A stretch of DNA of 64,000 bases from an uncultured Collinsella sp. (GTDB taxonomy: Bacteria > Actinomycetota > Coriobacteriia > Coriobacteriales > Coriobacteriaceae): contig CAAGCF010000042.1 in NCBI GenBank assembly GCA_900768265.1, positions 1-64,000 of the forward strand, given 5' to 3'. This document shows positions 32,248-40,711 of the stretch, piece by piece. The position numbers were made by a program, and so were the translations under genes. The notes under the pieces were generated by a model. It made no database searches. It saw nothing but the letters and a program-made list of their open reading frames with translations, and was not told where the DNA came from. Each line of letters begins with the position of its first letter. Position 1 is the first letter of the stretch.

Positions 32248-34395
32248 TTACTTCCCCTGCACCATGGTGAGTGAGATCTTCTTGCGGTCGCGATCGACCT
32301 TTTCGACCCACACTTTGACCGTGTCGCCGACGCGTACCACGTCGCTGGGGTGCTTGACGAAGCGGTTGGCGAGCTTGGAGATGTGCACGAGGCCGTCCTG
32401 GTGCACGCCCACGTCGACGAAGGCGCCAAAGTCCACAACGTTGCGCACCGTGCCCTTGAGTTCCATGCCGGGCTCCAGGTCGTCGATGGAAAGCGCCGAG
32501 CGGCTAAAGACCACCTCGGGCGCGTCGTCGCGCGGGTCGCGGCCGGGCTTCTTGAGCTCGTTGACGATGTCGATGAGCGTCAGGGTGCCGCAGTCCAGGT
32601 CGCTTGCCAGTGTCGATATGCTGCCCAGGCGGCGCTCAATGTCGGGCACGCCGCCGCGGCTGAGTTCGCTGGCGGCAACGCCGGCGCGTTCCAGGACGGA
32701 CGTGGCCACCTCGTAACTCTCGGGGTGGACGCTTGTCGCGTCGAGCGGGTTCTTGCCGCCGCTGATGCGCAGGAAGCCCGCGGCGTTGAGGTATGCCTTG
32801 GGTCCCAGTTTGGGGACCTTCTTGAGCTGGCGGCGATCGGTAAAGGCGCCGTTTTCCTCGCGGTACGCCACGATGTTCTTGGCCACGCTCGGCGTGATGC
32901 CCGATACGTATCCCAGAAGGCTCGCGCTCGCGGTGTTTACGTCGACGCCCACGCGGTTGACGACGTCCTCCACCACGTGGCCCAGGGTGCGCGAAAGCTC
33001 GGCTTGGTCAAGGTCGTGCTGGTACTGGCCCACACCGATGGATTGGGGCGGAATCTTAACGAGCTCTGCCAGCGGGTCCTGCAGGCGGCGACCCAGGCTC
33101 ATGGCACCACGCACGGTGACGTCCAGATCGGGATACTCCTGGCTCGCGAGCTCGGAGGCGGAGTACACCGACGCGCCGGCCTCGTTGACGATGGTGTAGC
33201 GAAGGCTGGGCGCCTGCTCGGAGATGAACTCCGAGACGACTTCCTCGGTCTCGCGGCTGGCGGTGCCGTTGCCGATGACGATGGTGTTGACGCCGTCCTT
33301 CTTGACGAGGCGGGCGAGCTCGCGCTTGGTGCCGGCGACGTCATGACGCGGCTTGGTGGGGTAGACCACGCCGTGGTCGAGTAGCTTGCCGGTCTCGTCC
33401 ATGACGGCGACCTTGCAGCCGGTGCGGTAGCCCGGATCGAGCGCGAGCACGCGGGCGCCGCGCACGGGGCGTGCCGAGAGCAGGCCCTCGAGATTCTTGG
33501 CAAAGACGTTGATGGCCTCGGCCTGGGCGCGAACGGTGAGTTTGGCGCGGGCCTCGCGCTCCAGCGAGGGGGCCATGAGGCGCTTGTAACCGTCAGCGAT
33601 GGCGGCATCGAAGATGGGAGCAAACACGCCCTGGCGACGGGGCCAGCGGCTGCCGAGGCGTGCCGTGGCGGCAGCGCCGTCGACGTTCACGCGTACGCGG
33701 AGTTTGCCCTCGCGCTCACCGCGGTCGATAGCCAGCACACGGTGGTTGGGAATACGGCGTAGCGGCTCGTCAAAGTTGTAGTAGGGCTCGTAGGGAGTCT
33801 TCTCGGCGGGGTCGGTGGCCTCGACGACGATGTCGGCGGTGTTTTGCGTAAAGGCGCGCAGGTCGGCGACGTTCTCGGGGTCCTCGGCCACCGTCTCGGC
33901 CACGATGTCGGCGGCGCCGGCGAGCGCCTTTTCGGGCGTGTCGAAGCCGGCCTCCTCGTTGACGTATGCCGCGGCGGCGTCGAGTGCGCTGCCCTTGGCC
34001 GAGGCCTGCATGATGATCATGTTGGCGAGTGGCTCCAGGCCGGCCTCGCGGGCCTTCTGCGCGCGGGTCATGCGCTTTTTGCGGTAGGGCTTATAGAGGT
34101 CCTCGACACGCTGGAGCTGCGTGGCCTCGCGAATCTGCTGCTCGAGTTCGGGCGTGAGCTTGCCCTGGGCGCCGATGAGCAGAATGACGTCCTCTTTGCG
34201 CTGCTCAAGATTGCGCAGGTAGGACAGACGCTCGTCGAGCGCGCGCAGGGCGACGTCGTCCATGCCGCCCGTTGCTTCCTTGCGGTAGCGCGAGATAAAG
34301 GGGATGGTGTTGCCCTCGTCGATGAGCTTGACGGCCGCCTCGACGTTGGCGGCCTTAAGGTTGAGCTCGCGGGCGAGCTGGGCGATAAGATCCAT
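32248..34395 (-). CDS. tex: Tex family transcription accessory / RNA-binding protein
   Basis: 715 residues, full Tex length. The N-terminal helical region (NTIPFISRYRKEATGGMDD) is followed by a YqgF/RNase-H-like domain (VLALDPGYRTGCKVAVMDET), the helix-hairpin-helix pair (SIGVGQYQHDLDQAEL, SLLGYVSGITPSVAKNIVAY) and a C-terminal S1 RNA-binding domain (GMELKGTVRNVVDFGAFVDV). Tex binds RNA and affects transcription and toxin expression in several bacteria. The ATG at 34395 is preceded by AAGGAG. It ends in a palindromic terminator shared with the converging transaldolase. Confidence 0.95.
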   Translation of the reverse strand: MDLIAQLARELNLKAANVEAAVKLIDEGNTIPFISRYRKEATGGMDDVALRALDERLSYLRNLEQRKEDVILLIGAQGKLTPELEQQIREATQLQRVEDLYKPYRKKRMTRAQKAREAGLEPLANMIIMQASAKGSALDAAAAYVNEEAGFDTPEKALAGAADIVAETVAEDPENVADLRAFTQNTADIVVEATDPAEKTPYEPYYNFDEPLRRIPNHRVLAIDRGEREGKLRVRVNVDGAAATARLGSRWPRRQGVFAPIFDAAIADGYKRLMAPSLEREARAKLTVRAQAEAINVFAKNLEGLLSARPVRGARVLALDPGYRTGCKVAVMDETGKLLDHGVVYPTKPRHDVAGTKRELARLVKKDGVNTIVIGNGTASRETEEVVSEFISEQAPSLRYTIVNEAGASVYSASELASQEYPDLDVTVRGAMSLGRRLQDPLAELVKIPPQSIGVGQYQHDLDQAELSRTLGHVVEDVVNRVGVDVNTASASLLGYVSGITPSVAKNIVAYREENGAFTDRRQLKKVPKLGPKAYLNAAGFLRISGGKNPLDATSVHPESYEVATSVLERAGVAASELSRGGVPDIERRLGSISTLASDLDCGTLTLIDIVNELKKPGRDPRDDAPEVVFSRSALSIDDLEPGMELKGTVRNVVDFGAFVDVGVHQDGLVHISKLANRFVKHPSDVVRVGDTVKVWVEKVDRDRKKISLTMVQGK

Positions 34396-34497
34396 GGGAC
34401 TCCTTGCGTTTAAGGTGCGTTTGCAGCACAGAGCTACCAAGGATACCACCTGCCACTTCGCCCAAAAAAGACTGTTTTGGCGCGGAACCACGAAAGC

Positions 34498-34634
34498 GGC
34501 CTATCTACTACGTTTGAACCATGTGGGCCGACCATCCCCCGGTTTTCCGAAAATGCGCAACCCGTCTACCTGCGGTTTTTATTTCGCGAAATTCGGTATG
34601 GTTGAGGGTGATTGGTTAAACGTAGTAGATAGGC
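34498..34634. repeat. 137-bp palindromic element, family B copy 2
   Basis: GCCTATCTACTACGTTTGAA on the left and TTAAACGTAGTAGATAGGC on the right. The interior (TCTACCTGCGGTTTTT, AATTCGGTATGGTTGAGGG) aligns over its whole length with the reverse complement of copy 1 at 3031. It lies upstream of tex. Confidence 0.8.
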
Positions 34635-34713
34635 ACATTTCGTGGCGAACGAATCAAGCTAAGGTGCAAAAAGGCGCCCCGTCTCAGAAAAATCATTGGA
34701 AACGTAGCAAAAT

Positions 34714-34743
34714 GCCCCGCGGGCAGGAGGCTGCTCGCGGGGC
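34714..34743 (-). terminator. Terminator of the Gfo/MFS/SDR operon
   Basis: On the minus strand GCCCCGCGAGCAGCC...GCGGGGC followed by ATTTTGC lies ~75 bp after the last gene's stop. Confidence 0.65.
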
Positions 34744-34816
34744 GAAGAAGAGGGGCTTATTTGTGGCGGACCGAGGGGCTCGGCATGGGGTTTCTGCCGC
34801 GGTCGCTCTTAAGGCA

Positions 34817-35857
34817 TTACAGCTCGACGAGCTGGCCGGTCTCGGCGGCCTCCTTGATGGCGTTGAGAAGTGTGAGCGTCTTAACGTTGTCGGCGGGGGT
34901 CACGACGGGCTCGACCTCGCGACGAACGACCTTCACAAAGTGCTTGAGCTGCATCTTGTGCGGCAGTGCCGGATCGACGGCCGGAATCTCCATCTGCAGC
35001 GGCTTGTGCCAGTTGGAGGCGCCGTCGTAGGAGAACTGGTGCAGGCGGGGCAGCGACAAGGCACCTAGGGTTCCGCCGATAAAGTAGGCGTCGGCGTCGA
35101 AGGGGCGGTACTGCGGATCCTCGCGAGCGGTTGCCTCCCAGTTCCAGGGGCTGGCGGTGGCGTCGGAGATGGTCATGCTCGCGAGCGCGCCATCGGCAAA
35201 ACGGACGTTGACCACGGCGGAGTCCTCGGTCTCAAAACCGCGGGCGGCGCTGGACTGCATGCCCTGGACGGCAACGGGCTCGCCCAGCAGGTAACGGAGC
35301 AGGTCGACGTCGTGCACCAGGTTGACCAGGATCGGGCCGGCACCCTTCTTGCGGCGCCACTCGACATCGAAGTACTCGTCGTTCTTATAGATCATGTAGT
35401 GGAAGCTCGACACGGTGAGCTTGCCCAGCTCGCCGGACTTGATGATCTCCTTGGCCTTGTTGACGAAGGGGTTGTGGCGACGGTGCTGACCCACGAGCAC
35501 GGGCACGCCGGCGGTCTCGGCTTCGGCGGCGAAGGCCTGGGCATCCTCGAGGTCGTTGGAGATCGGCTTTTCGACCAGCGGCACGATGTTGCGCTTCACA
35601 GCCTCGCGGGCAACGCCCAGGTGTAGGTCGTTGGGCGTGGCGATGATGACGGCCTCGGGCTTGACCTCGTCCATCATCTGGGCGGGATCGGTGTAAAACG
35701 GCACGCCGGCGGCTTCGGCCGTGGCGCGGGCGCCCTCAAAGGCGTCGGCGATGGCGACGAGCTCGGCCTCGGGCTCCTCGGTGACAAAGCGGATGTGGTT
35801 GCGGCCCATGGCGCCGGCGCCGATAACGGCAATGCGGACGGGGTTGAGCTCAGACAT
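34817..35857 (-). CDS. Gfo/Idh/MocA family NAD(P)-dependent dehydrogenase
   Basis: 346 residues. The N-terminal Rossmann fold starts RIAVIGAGAMGRNHIRFV (G-x-G-x-x-G), and VEKPISNDLEDA is the conserved E-K-P motif with the catalytic Lys. The C-terminal alpha/beta domain contains HDVDLLRYLLGEP, the region with the catalytic His/Asp. These enzymes oxidise sugars, inositols or related alcohols. The start follows AAGGAGTCGAA. It is the last gene of a three-gene operon (SDR, MFS, this), which suggests uptake and two-step oxidation of one substrate; its identity is not evident. Confidence 0.9.
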   Translation of the reverse strand: MSELNPVRIAVIGAGAMGRNHIRFVTEEPEAELVAIADAFEGARATAEAAGVPFYTDPAQMMDEVKPEAVIIATPNDLHLGVAREAVKRNIVPLVEKPISNDLEDAQAFAAEAETAGVPVLVGQHRRHNPFVNKAKEIIKSGELGKLTVSSFHYMIYKNDEYFDVEWRRKKGAGPILVNLVHDVDLLRYLLGEPVAVQGMQSSAARGFETEDSAVVNVRFADGALASMTISDATASPWNWEATAREDPQYRPFDADAYFIGGTLGALSLPRLHQFSYDGASNWHKPLQMEIPAVDPALPHKMQLKHFVKVVRREVEPVVTPADNVKTLTLLNAIKEAAETGQLVEL

Positions 35858-35886
35858 TTCGACTCCTTAATACTGGTGACCGGTGG

Positions 35887-35918
35887 AATGCGACAAAGGG
35901 ACAGTCCCTTTGTCGTAT
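35887..35918. repeat. GTGACAAAGGG palindrome, copy 2
   Basis: AATGCGACAAAGGG and CCCTTTGTCG around ACAGT (loop). It lies between the MFS stop and the dehydrogenase start, so here it is inside an operon rather than at its end. Confidence 0.7.
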
Positions 35919-35926
35919 CGGTAGAA

Positions 35927-37183
35927 CTAGGCGGACTTCTTCTTGCTGTCGGAGACCATCATGTAGACGGTGAGCACGACGGCGATGGCGGCGATCACAA
36001 TGGCGCCGTAGAAAGACTGCTGGTAGGCGGCACTGCCGGCTTCGGCGTGATACAGCACGGCGGTGATGGGCTGGCTGATCCAGGTGGAAGCGGCATAACC
36101 CAAAAACATGATGCCGTAGTTGACGCCGATGTTGCTGGTGCCAAAGGCGCCACCGGTGAGCGGCGGGTAGATGACGAGCAGGGCGCCAAAGCTAAAGCCG
36201 AGCAGGGCGAGCGCCACGAAGAACATGCTCTGCGTAAAGCTCATCGACATGATGACGAGCGCGACGATGGTGACGACAAGGCTGATGAGCAGCGACTTGT
36301 AGGCGCCGAGTTTGTCGATGATCTGGCCAAAGGACAGACGACCAACCAGGTTAGCGCAGGTGTTGACGGAGACTACCACGCCGCCGAGGGCGACGGCAGC
36401 GGCGCTCGTGGGGTCGGCGAAGAGCTGGACGGCGGCGATGGAGGCAACCTTGCCCACGAGCAGGGTGCCCGCGGTGGCGGCAAAGGCGAAGGTGACGATG
36501 AGGACCCAGAAGCGCGGGGTCTTGACCATCTCGCCCGGGGTGAGGTCACCGAAGGTGCCGGCATGCGCGCCGCCCTTGGGGGCCTCGAAGCCCTCGGGCA
36601 GCCAACCGGCCTCGGGGGCCTTCAGGAACAGGGCGGAGGCGGCGATCGTCACAAAGAAGATGACGCCGAGTGCCTTGAGGGCGCCAAAGATGCCCAGGCT
36701 CGGGATGAGCAGCGAGGCGAGTACCGGGGACAGCACGGCGGGACCGGCGGTCGAAGCGGCCAGGGTGATGCCGGAGGCGAGACCCTTCTTGTCGATGAAC
36801 CACTTTTGGCCGGTGGTGAGCGCCGGGTTGTAGCCCAGGCCGTTGCCGACAGCGGCGACGAGCGAGAACCACAGGTAGAACTGCCACGGCTCGGTGACGG
36901 TGCCGGACATGAACCAGCCCACGCCGTAGCACGCGGCGGCGGCGATCACAACGTTGCGCGGGCCGATCTTGTCGGAGATGCGGCCGGCGAAGATGCCCGT
37001 CACGGCCATGATGGTCTGAAAGACCGGGAAGGCCCAGGTAAGGGCGCTGGACCACTCGGGATAGACGGCGAGCAGATTCTTGCTCACGACGGAATACAGC
37101 GCGATGGAGCTGATGAAGAACATGGTGACGCACGCGGCGGAAAGCACGACGGCGCGACCCTTGTTGGAGTTGGTGGAAGCCAT
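35927..37183 (-). CDS. MFS transporter, oxalate/formate antiporter (OFA) type
   Basis: 418 residues with 12 predicted helices. The first loop has GRISDKIGPRNV (MFS motif A), and NGLGYNPALTTGQKWFIDKK is the OFA-type helix 4-5 region. OFA members exchange small carboxylates. It lies between an SDR and a Gfo/Idh dehydrogenase on the same strand, so it probably imports the substrate of both. The start ATG follows AAAGAG. Confidence 0.88.
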   Translation of the reverse strand: MASTNSNKGRAVVLSAACVTMFFISSIALYSVVSKNLLAVYPEWSSALTWAFPVFQTIMAVTGIFAGRISDKIGPRNVVIAAAACYGVGWFMSGTVTEPWQFYLWFSLVAAVGNGLGYNPALTTGQKWFIDKKGLASGITLAASTAGPAVLSPVLASLLIPSLGIFGALKALGVIFFVTIAASALFLKAPEAGWLPEGFEAPKGGAHAGTFGDLTPGEMVKTPRFWVLIVTFAFAATAGTLLVGKVASIAAVQLFADPTSAAAVALGGVVVSVNTCANLVGRLSFGQIIDKLGAYKSLLISLVVTIVALVIMSMSFTQSMFFVALALLGFSFGALLVIYPPLTGGAFGTSNIGVNYGIMFLGYAASTWISQPITAVLYHAEAGSAAYQQSFYGAIVIAAIAVVLTVYMMVSDSKKKSA

Positions 37184-37248
37184 TGGACTCTTTCTAATCG
37201 ATACGGGGGAGGAGCGGGCGTGTCCGCGGAGCCCCCCTGTCGGGTTGT

Positions 37249-38130
37249 TTACTGGTCAGTCGGCTTTGCGACGCCGGACTCGTCGGACCAAAGCTCGACA
37301 CCCTTGTTCTTGAGGTAGTTGTCGGCAAAGGCGCGGCGGCCGCCGGGCTTGGCGGTGAGGTCGCCCATCATATTGGAGAAGCCGCCGTCGACCTTGATGG
37401 CGTCGCCGGTGGTAAAGTCCGAGCGCTTGGACGCCAGGAACATGACGGCATTGGCGATATCGCTGACCTCGCCGATGCGGCGCGTGGCGATCAGGCGGCT
37501 GCGGCTCTTCTCGACCTCGGGGTCGGCGTAAAAGCTCGCCGACATGGGGGTCTTAACAAAGCAGGGCTCGACGCAGTTGGAGCGCACGCCGTAAGGGCCC
37601 CACTCGGCAGCGAGCATCTTGGACATCATGTTGACGCCGGCCTTGGTGGAGCTGTACGCGCCCGAGAACGTCTCGGGGGAGTGGCTGGCGACGGTCGAGA
37701 TGTGCACCAGGCGGCCCTGGCCGGCCTTGATCATCTCGCGACCAAAGCGCTGCGAAGTGATGAAGTAGCCGGTGAGGTTGACGTTGATGACCTCGTTCCA
37801 GTCGGAGAGCGGCAGGTCCTCCATGGCTGCGAAGCGCAGGATGCCGGCGGTGTTGACGAGGACGTCGACGCGGCCGAAGTTGGCGATGGTGGCGTCGACG
37901 GCGGCCTGAACCTCGGCCTCGTCGGTGGCGTTCATCTTGTAGCCCTCGGCGTGGATGCCAAACTCGGCAGCGAGGTCGGCGGCAGCGGCCTTGACCTTCT
38001 CCTCGTCCAGGTCGAGCAGGACGACGTTGGCGCCATTGCGGGCGAACTCGCGGCAAATCTCGACGCCCATGCCGCCGAGCGCGCCGGTCACGGCGCAAAC
38101 ATCGCCCTCGAGCTTAAGCCAATTGCTCAT
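37249..38130 (-). CDS. SDR family oxidoreductase
   Basis: 293 residues, classical short-chain dehydrogenase. The cofactor loop is VTGALGGMGVEICREF (T-G-x3-G-x-G), NTAGIL is the N-A-G motif and the catalytic triad is S (HISTVASHS), Y and K in GAYSSTKAG. Asp at the end of beta-2 (VVLLDLDEEK) favours NAD over NADP. It has a ~30-residue C-terminal extension after VDGGFSNMMGDL that is longer than the family minimum. First gene of the operon, divergent from the LysR regulator. Its sequence does not resemble the described Collinsella 7beta-hydroxysteroid dehydrogenase. Confidence 0.9.
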   Translation of the reverse strand: MSNWLKLEGDVCAVTGALGGMGVEICREFARNGANVVLLDLDEEKVKAAAADLAAEFGIHAEGYKMNATDEAEVQAAVDATIANFGRVDVLVNTAGILRFAAMEDLPLSDWNEVINVNLTGYFITSQRFGREMIKAGQGRLVHISTVASHSPETFSGAYSSTKAGVNMMSKMLAAEWGPYGVRSNCVEPCFVKTPMSASFYADPEVEKSRSRLIATRRIGEVSDIANAVMFLASKRSDFTTGDAIKVDGGFSNMMGDLTAKPGGRRAFADNYLKNKGVELWSDESGVAKPTDQ

Positions 38131-38274
38131 AGGAACTTCCCTTCTTGTGCCTCCCGGTGGGTCGCTCCCATTAACCGACCCACGTGGTTTTCGCTGGTTA
38201 TCGTATGCTTAGCGTTCGCGCAGGTGAATTGCATATTTGTTAGAATGGCGTTAACCGTAGATTTACACTGTACA

Positions 38275-38291
38275 TTGAGGTTTGTTCTCAA
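38275..38291. promoter_or_regulatory. Candidate LysR operator
   Basis: TTGAGGTTTGTTCTCAA is a 5-7-5 inverted repeat containing the LysR-type T-N11-A spacing. It lies in the 233-bp gap between the divergent SDR operon and the LysR gene. Confidence 0.55.
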
Positions 38292-38363
38292 TTGAGCGCG
38301 TGACCTGCGAAAACGACCCCCTGCGGTGCTGTGGGCCCGCGCGTGCGAAAACGGGAGATTGAC

Positions 38364-39242
38364 GTGTACGATCGACGACTTGACGCTATTTCGGCCGCCG
38401 CGAAGCTGGGAAGTTTCTCGCGTGCCGCGGCAAAGCTGCGCGTGTCGACGCCGGCACTCGTCAAGCAGGTTTCGGGCTTCGAGGCCGAGTTCGGCATCAC
38501 GCTGTTCGAGCGGTCGCACTCGGGCGTTAAGGTGACGCCGGCTGGTGCGCTACTGGTGGACGACGCGCGCTCGATCATGCGCCAGTCCGAGGACGCACTG
38601 CGTCGTGCCCGGCGTGCGGCGGGCGATGGCGGTGCGGTGCGCTTGGGCGTGTCGATGATGTGCCCGGGGCGCCAGACGCTGTCGATGTGGCCGAGTGTGC
38701 ACGAGTTGGAGCCGTTGCTGCGCTTTGAGATTGTGCCAGTGAGTGACCTCTACGATGAGCGCGAGACCGTCATGCGCAGTCTTGGTCGCGAAGTGGATGT
38801 AGTGCAGTCAAGTTTTTCGACCCCGCGCTGGGGCGATGCCTGCCAAAAGCTCCGCATCGTCAACGTGCCGTTTTATATCGACGTGCCGCGCACGAGCCCG
38901 CTTGCGCGCAAGACGCGCATTACGGTTGCCGACCTGGAGGGCATGCGCCTGCGCGTGCTCCGTCACGGCAACGACGCCATGGACAGCCTGCGCATCGACC
39001 TGTTGGCCGACGGCGGCGTGGACGTGATCGACGTAGACAGCTTTGACTTTGCGCTCTTTAACGAGGCGGAGGAAAAGGGCGATGCGGTGCTCACCTGCGG
39101 AGCGTGGTCGGGCGTGCACCCGGCCTTTGTGGGCGTACCGTTTCTGTGCGGCCGCGAGGTGCCGGTCTATTTGCACTACCCGCTCGAGCCCACCCTCCAA
39201 GTCCAAAAATTCGTCAACGCCATGGCCCAACTCCTCAAATAG
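38364..39242 (+). CDS. LysR family transcriptional regulator
   Basis: 292 residues. The N-terminal winged HTH reads LDAISAAAKLGSFSRAAAKL then VSTPALVKQVSGFEAEFGITLFER, a standard LysR DNA-binding domain. The rest is the two-lobed effector domain. The GTG at 38364 is chosen because CGGGAG lies 7 bp upstream and the domain begins right after it; a GTG at 38331 is in frame but lacks a site. By LysR convention it controls the divergent SDR-MFS-Gfo operon, probably in response to the transported substrate. Confidence 0.88.
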   Translation: MYDRRLDAISAAAKLGSFSRAAAKLRVSTPALVKQVSGFEAEFGITLFERSHSGVKVTPAGALLVDDARSIMRQSEDALRRARRAAGDGGAVRLGVSMMCPGRQTLSMWPSVHELEPLLRFEIVPVSDLYDERETVMRSLGREVDVVQSSFSTPRWGDACQKLRIVNVPFYIDVPRTSPLARKTRITVADLEGMRLRVLRHGNDAMDSLRIDLLADGGVDVIDVDSFDFALFNEAEEKGDAVLTCGAWSGVHPAFVGVPFLCGREVPVYLHYPLEPTLQVQKFVNAMAQLLK

Positions 39243-39361
39243 CTATCGTGTCGATGAGTCTTAATCCCCGTCCTAGAAAAATCATCTGGTAGAGTTGACC
39301 CTACGTGATTTACGAGACGCCATGCGCCACCTACTCTTTTGTCATTTGAGGGAGTGAATTT

Positions 39362-40453
39362 GTGAATACATCTGTCGCCAAGAAAGCCAGCCGGGCGGTG
39401 CGCCTGCTCATGATGGTGCTCACGACAGTTCTCATCTTCTTCTTTATCAATGTCATGCTGCTCGTCTCCGACATCCAGGGCACGGCGCGCGTGGTCAACT
39501 ACGCCGGTCTGGTGCGCGGCACCACGCAGCGAATCGTTAAGCTCGAGGACGCGGGCCAGCCACAAGATGACCTGCTCAAGGCTGTGGATTCATACATTAA
39601 TGGTTTGCGCTACGGAAGCGACGACCTCAATCTCGTCCGTCTGGATGATGATGAGTATCAGGCAAAGATGACCGAACTCGCGAGCTATTTTGACAAGCTT
39701 CACACCGAGATTGCCCGTGTGCGCGAAATCGGCTACGAGAACACCGACATCATCGCCATGAGCGAGGAGTTCTTTGGCATTTGTGACGATGCCACGAGGC
39801 TTGCGGAGGACTACTCCCAGGAGAAGGCTACGGCGCTCAATCGCCTTGAGGGCTTGGTGATCATCGACATCATGGGATTGGTGGCGGCCTTTGCGGTTGA
39901 ACTTGTTCGAGCGGTGCGAACTGCCGCGCTCAATCGCGAACTGCAGAGCAAAGTCTATCTCGACGGAGCCACGGGACTGCCCAACAAGAACAAGTGCGAG
40001 GAGATCTTGGGGCAGGAGCAGTCTGTTTCCGCGGAGGCGCCCGTTGCGGTGTGCGTTTTCGACCTTAACAATCTGCATGCGGTCAATAACAGCTTTGGTC
40101 ACGAGAAGGGCGACGAATGCATCCGCTCTTTTGCCCGGCAGCTGGGGCGTGTGTCGTCCGAGACCTGCTTCGTGGGTCGCGACGGCGGCGATGAGTTTAT
40201 CGCGGTGCTGTGGGATGCCGATCGAGCTGCCGTGGAGTCCCGTCTCGCTCGGGTTCGTGCGAATGTGAACGAGTATTCCGAGGCTCACCCCGACATGCCT
40301 ATTAGCTATGCGGTGGGCTACGCACTTTCCAGTGATTTTGATGAACCGCCTACGATGCGCGAGCTCTTTTCCCAGGCCGACAAAAACATGTACATCGACA
40401 AGAACCGCGTAAAGACAGCCGAGGCAGCCGGGCCGCAACACGAGGAACGGTAA
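39362..40453 (+). CDS. Membrane-bound diguanylate cyclase (GGDEF)
   Basis: 363 residues starting with GTG (GGGAGTG upstream). A membrane helix (residues ~14-35) and a second near 165-185 bracket an extracellular helical domain of ~130 residues that resembles type IV methyl-accepting sensors (NYAGLVRGTTQRIVKLE). The C-terminal GGDEF domain has VYLDGATGLPNKNKCEE, FDLNNLHAVNNSFGHEKGD and an intact active site RDGGDEFIAV. It should synthesise c-di-GMP in response to an external signal. No c-di-GMP receptor or EAL domain is in the window; the surface fibre locus at 9.8-18.6 kb would be a logical output but nothing here links them. Confidence 0.9.
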   Translation: MNTSVAKKASRAVRLLMMVLTTVLIFFFINVMLLVSDIQGTARVVNYAGLVRGTTQRIVKLEDAGQPQDDLLKAVDSYINGLRYGSDDLNLVRLDDDEYQAKMTELASYFDKLHTEIARVREIGYENTDIIAMSEEFFGICDDATRLAEDYSQEKATALNRLEGLVIIDIMGLVAAFAVELVRAVRTAALNRELQSKVYLDGATGLPNKNKCEEILGQEQSVSAEAPVAVCVFDLNNLHAVNNSFGHEKGDECIRSFARQLGRVSSETCFVGRDGGDEFIAVLWDADRAAVESRLARVRANVNEYSEAHPDMPISYAVGYALSSDFDEPPTMRELFSQADKNMYIDKNRVKTAEAAGPQHEER

Positions 40454-40520
40454 GCTTGCAACAGAGGACGGCTAATTTGGAAGCTAAAAAGCCCCGTCCC
40501 AAAAAGACTGCTACAAAACA

Positions 40521-40546
40521 AGGCCCTGGCCAACCGGCCAGGGCCT
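40521..40546 (+). terminator. Terminator after GGDEF gene
   Basis: AGGCCCTGGCC-AACC-GGCCAGGGCCT, an 11-bp perfect stem with a weak T-tract further on. Confidence 0.7.
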
Positions 40547-40590
40547 CACTAACTTTTATTCCGTTCTAAACAACGGACTGATTGCGCGCA

Positions 40591-40696
40591 GGAGGTCTCC
40601 CAGGCGGGTCGGGGTGTAACTTCCGCGCGCAGTTTCGCAGCGAAGCGAGAATGTTTGAGCACGGAGGTTACACCCCGGCCCGCCTGGGAGACCTCC
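40591..40696. repeat. Large hairpin with GGAGGTCTCCCAGGCGGG arms
   Basis: Left and right arms of 30 bp (GGAGGTCTCCCAGGCGGG... and ...CCCGCCTGGGAGACCTCC) pair with one mismatch. The centre holds CAGTTTCGCAGCGAAGCGAG. Same architecture as 3449-3543 and 31898-31969. It lies just past the stop of the ABC gene on the minus strand. Confidence 0.8.
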
Positions 40697-40711
40697 GTGG
40701 AACAAGCCTAT

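Noticed and set aside
35795..37318. 507-residue frame opposite the OFA carrier
   Set aside because: Gly/Asp/Glu-rich antisense shadow without motifs; the membrane protein on the minus strand is convincing.
37249..38130. Bile-acid hydroxysteroid dehydrogenase
   Set aside because: It is an SDR in a Collinsella-like genome, but the sequence around the cofactor loop and active site does not resemble the known 7beta-HSDH, and the operon context points to a transported substrate.
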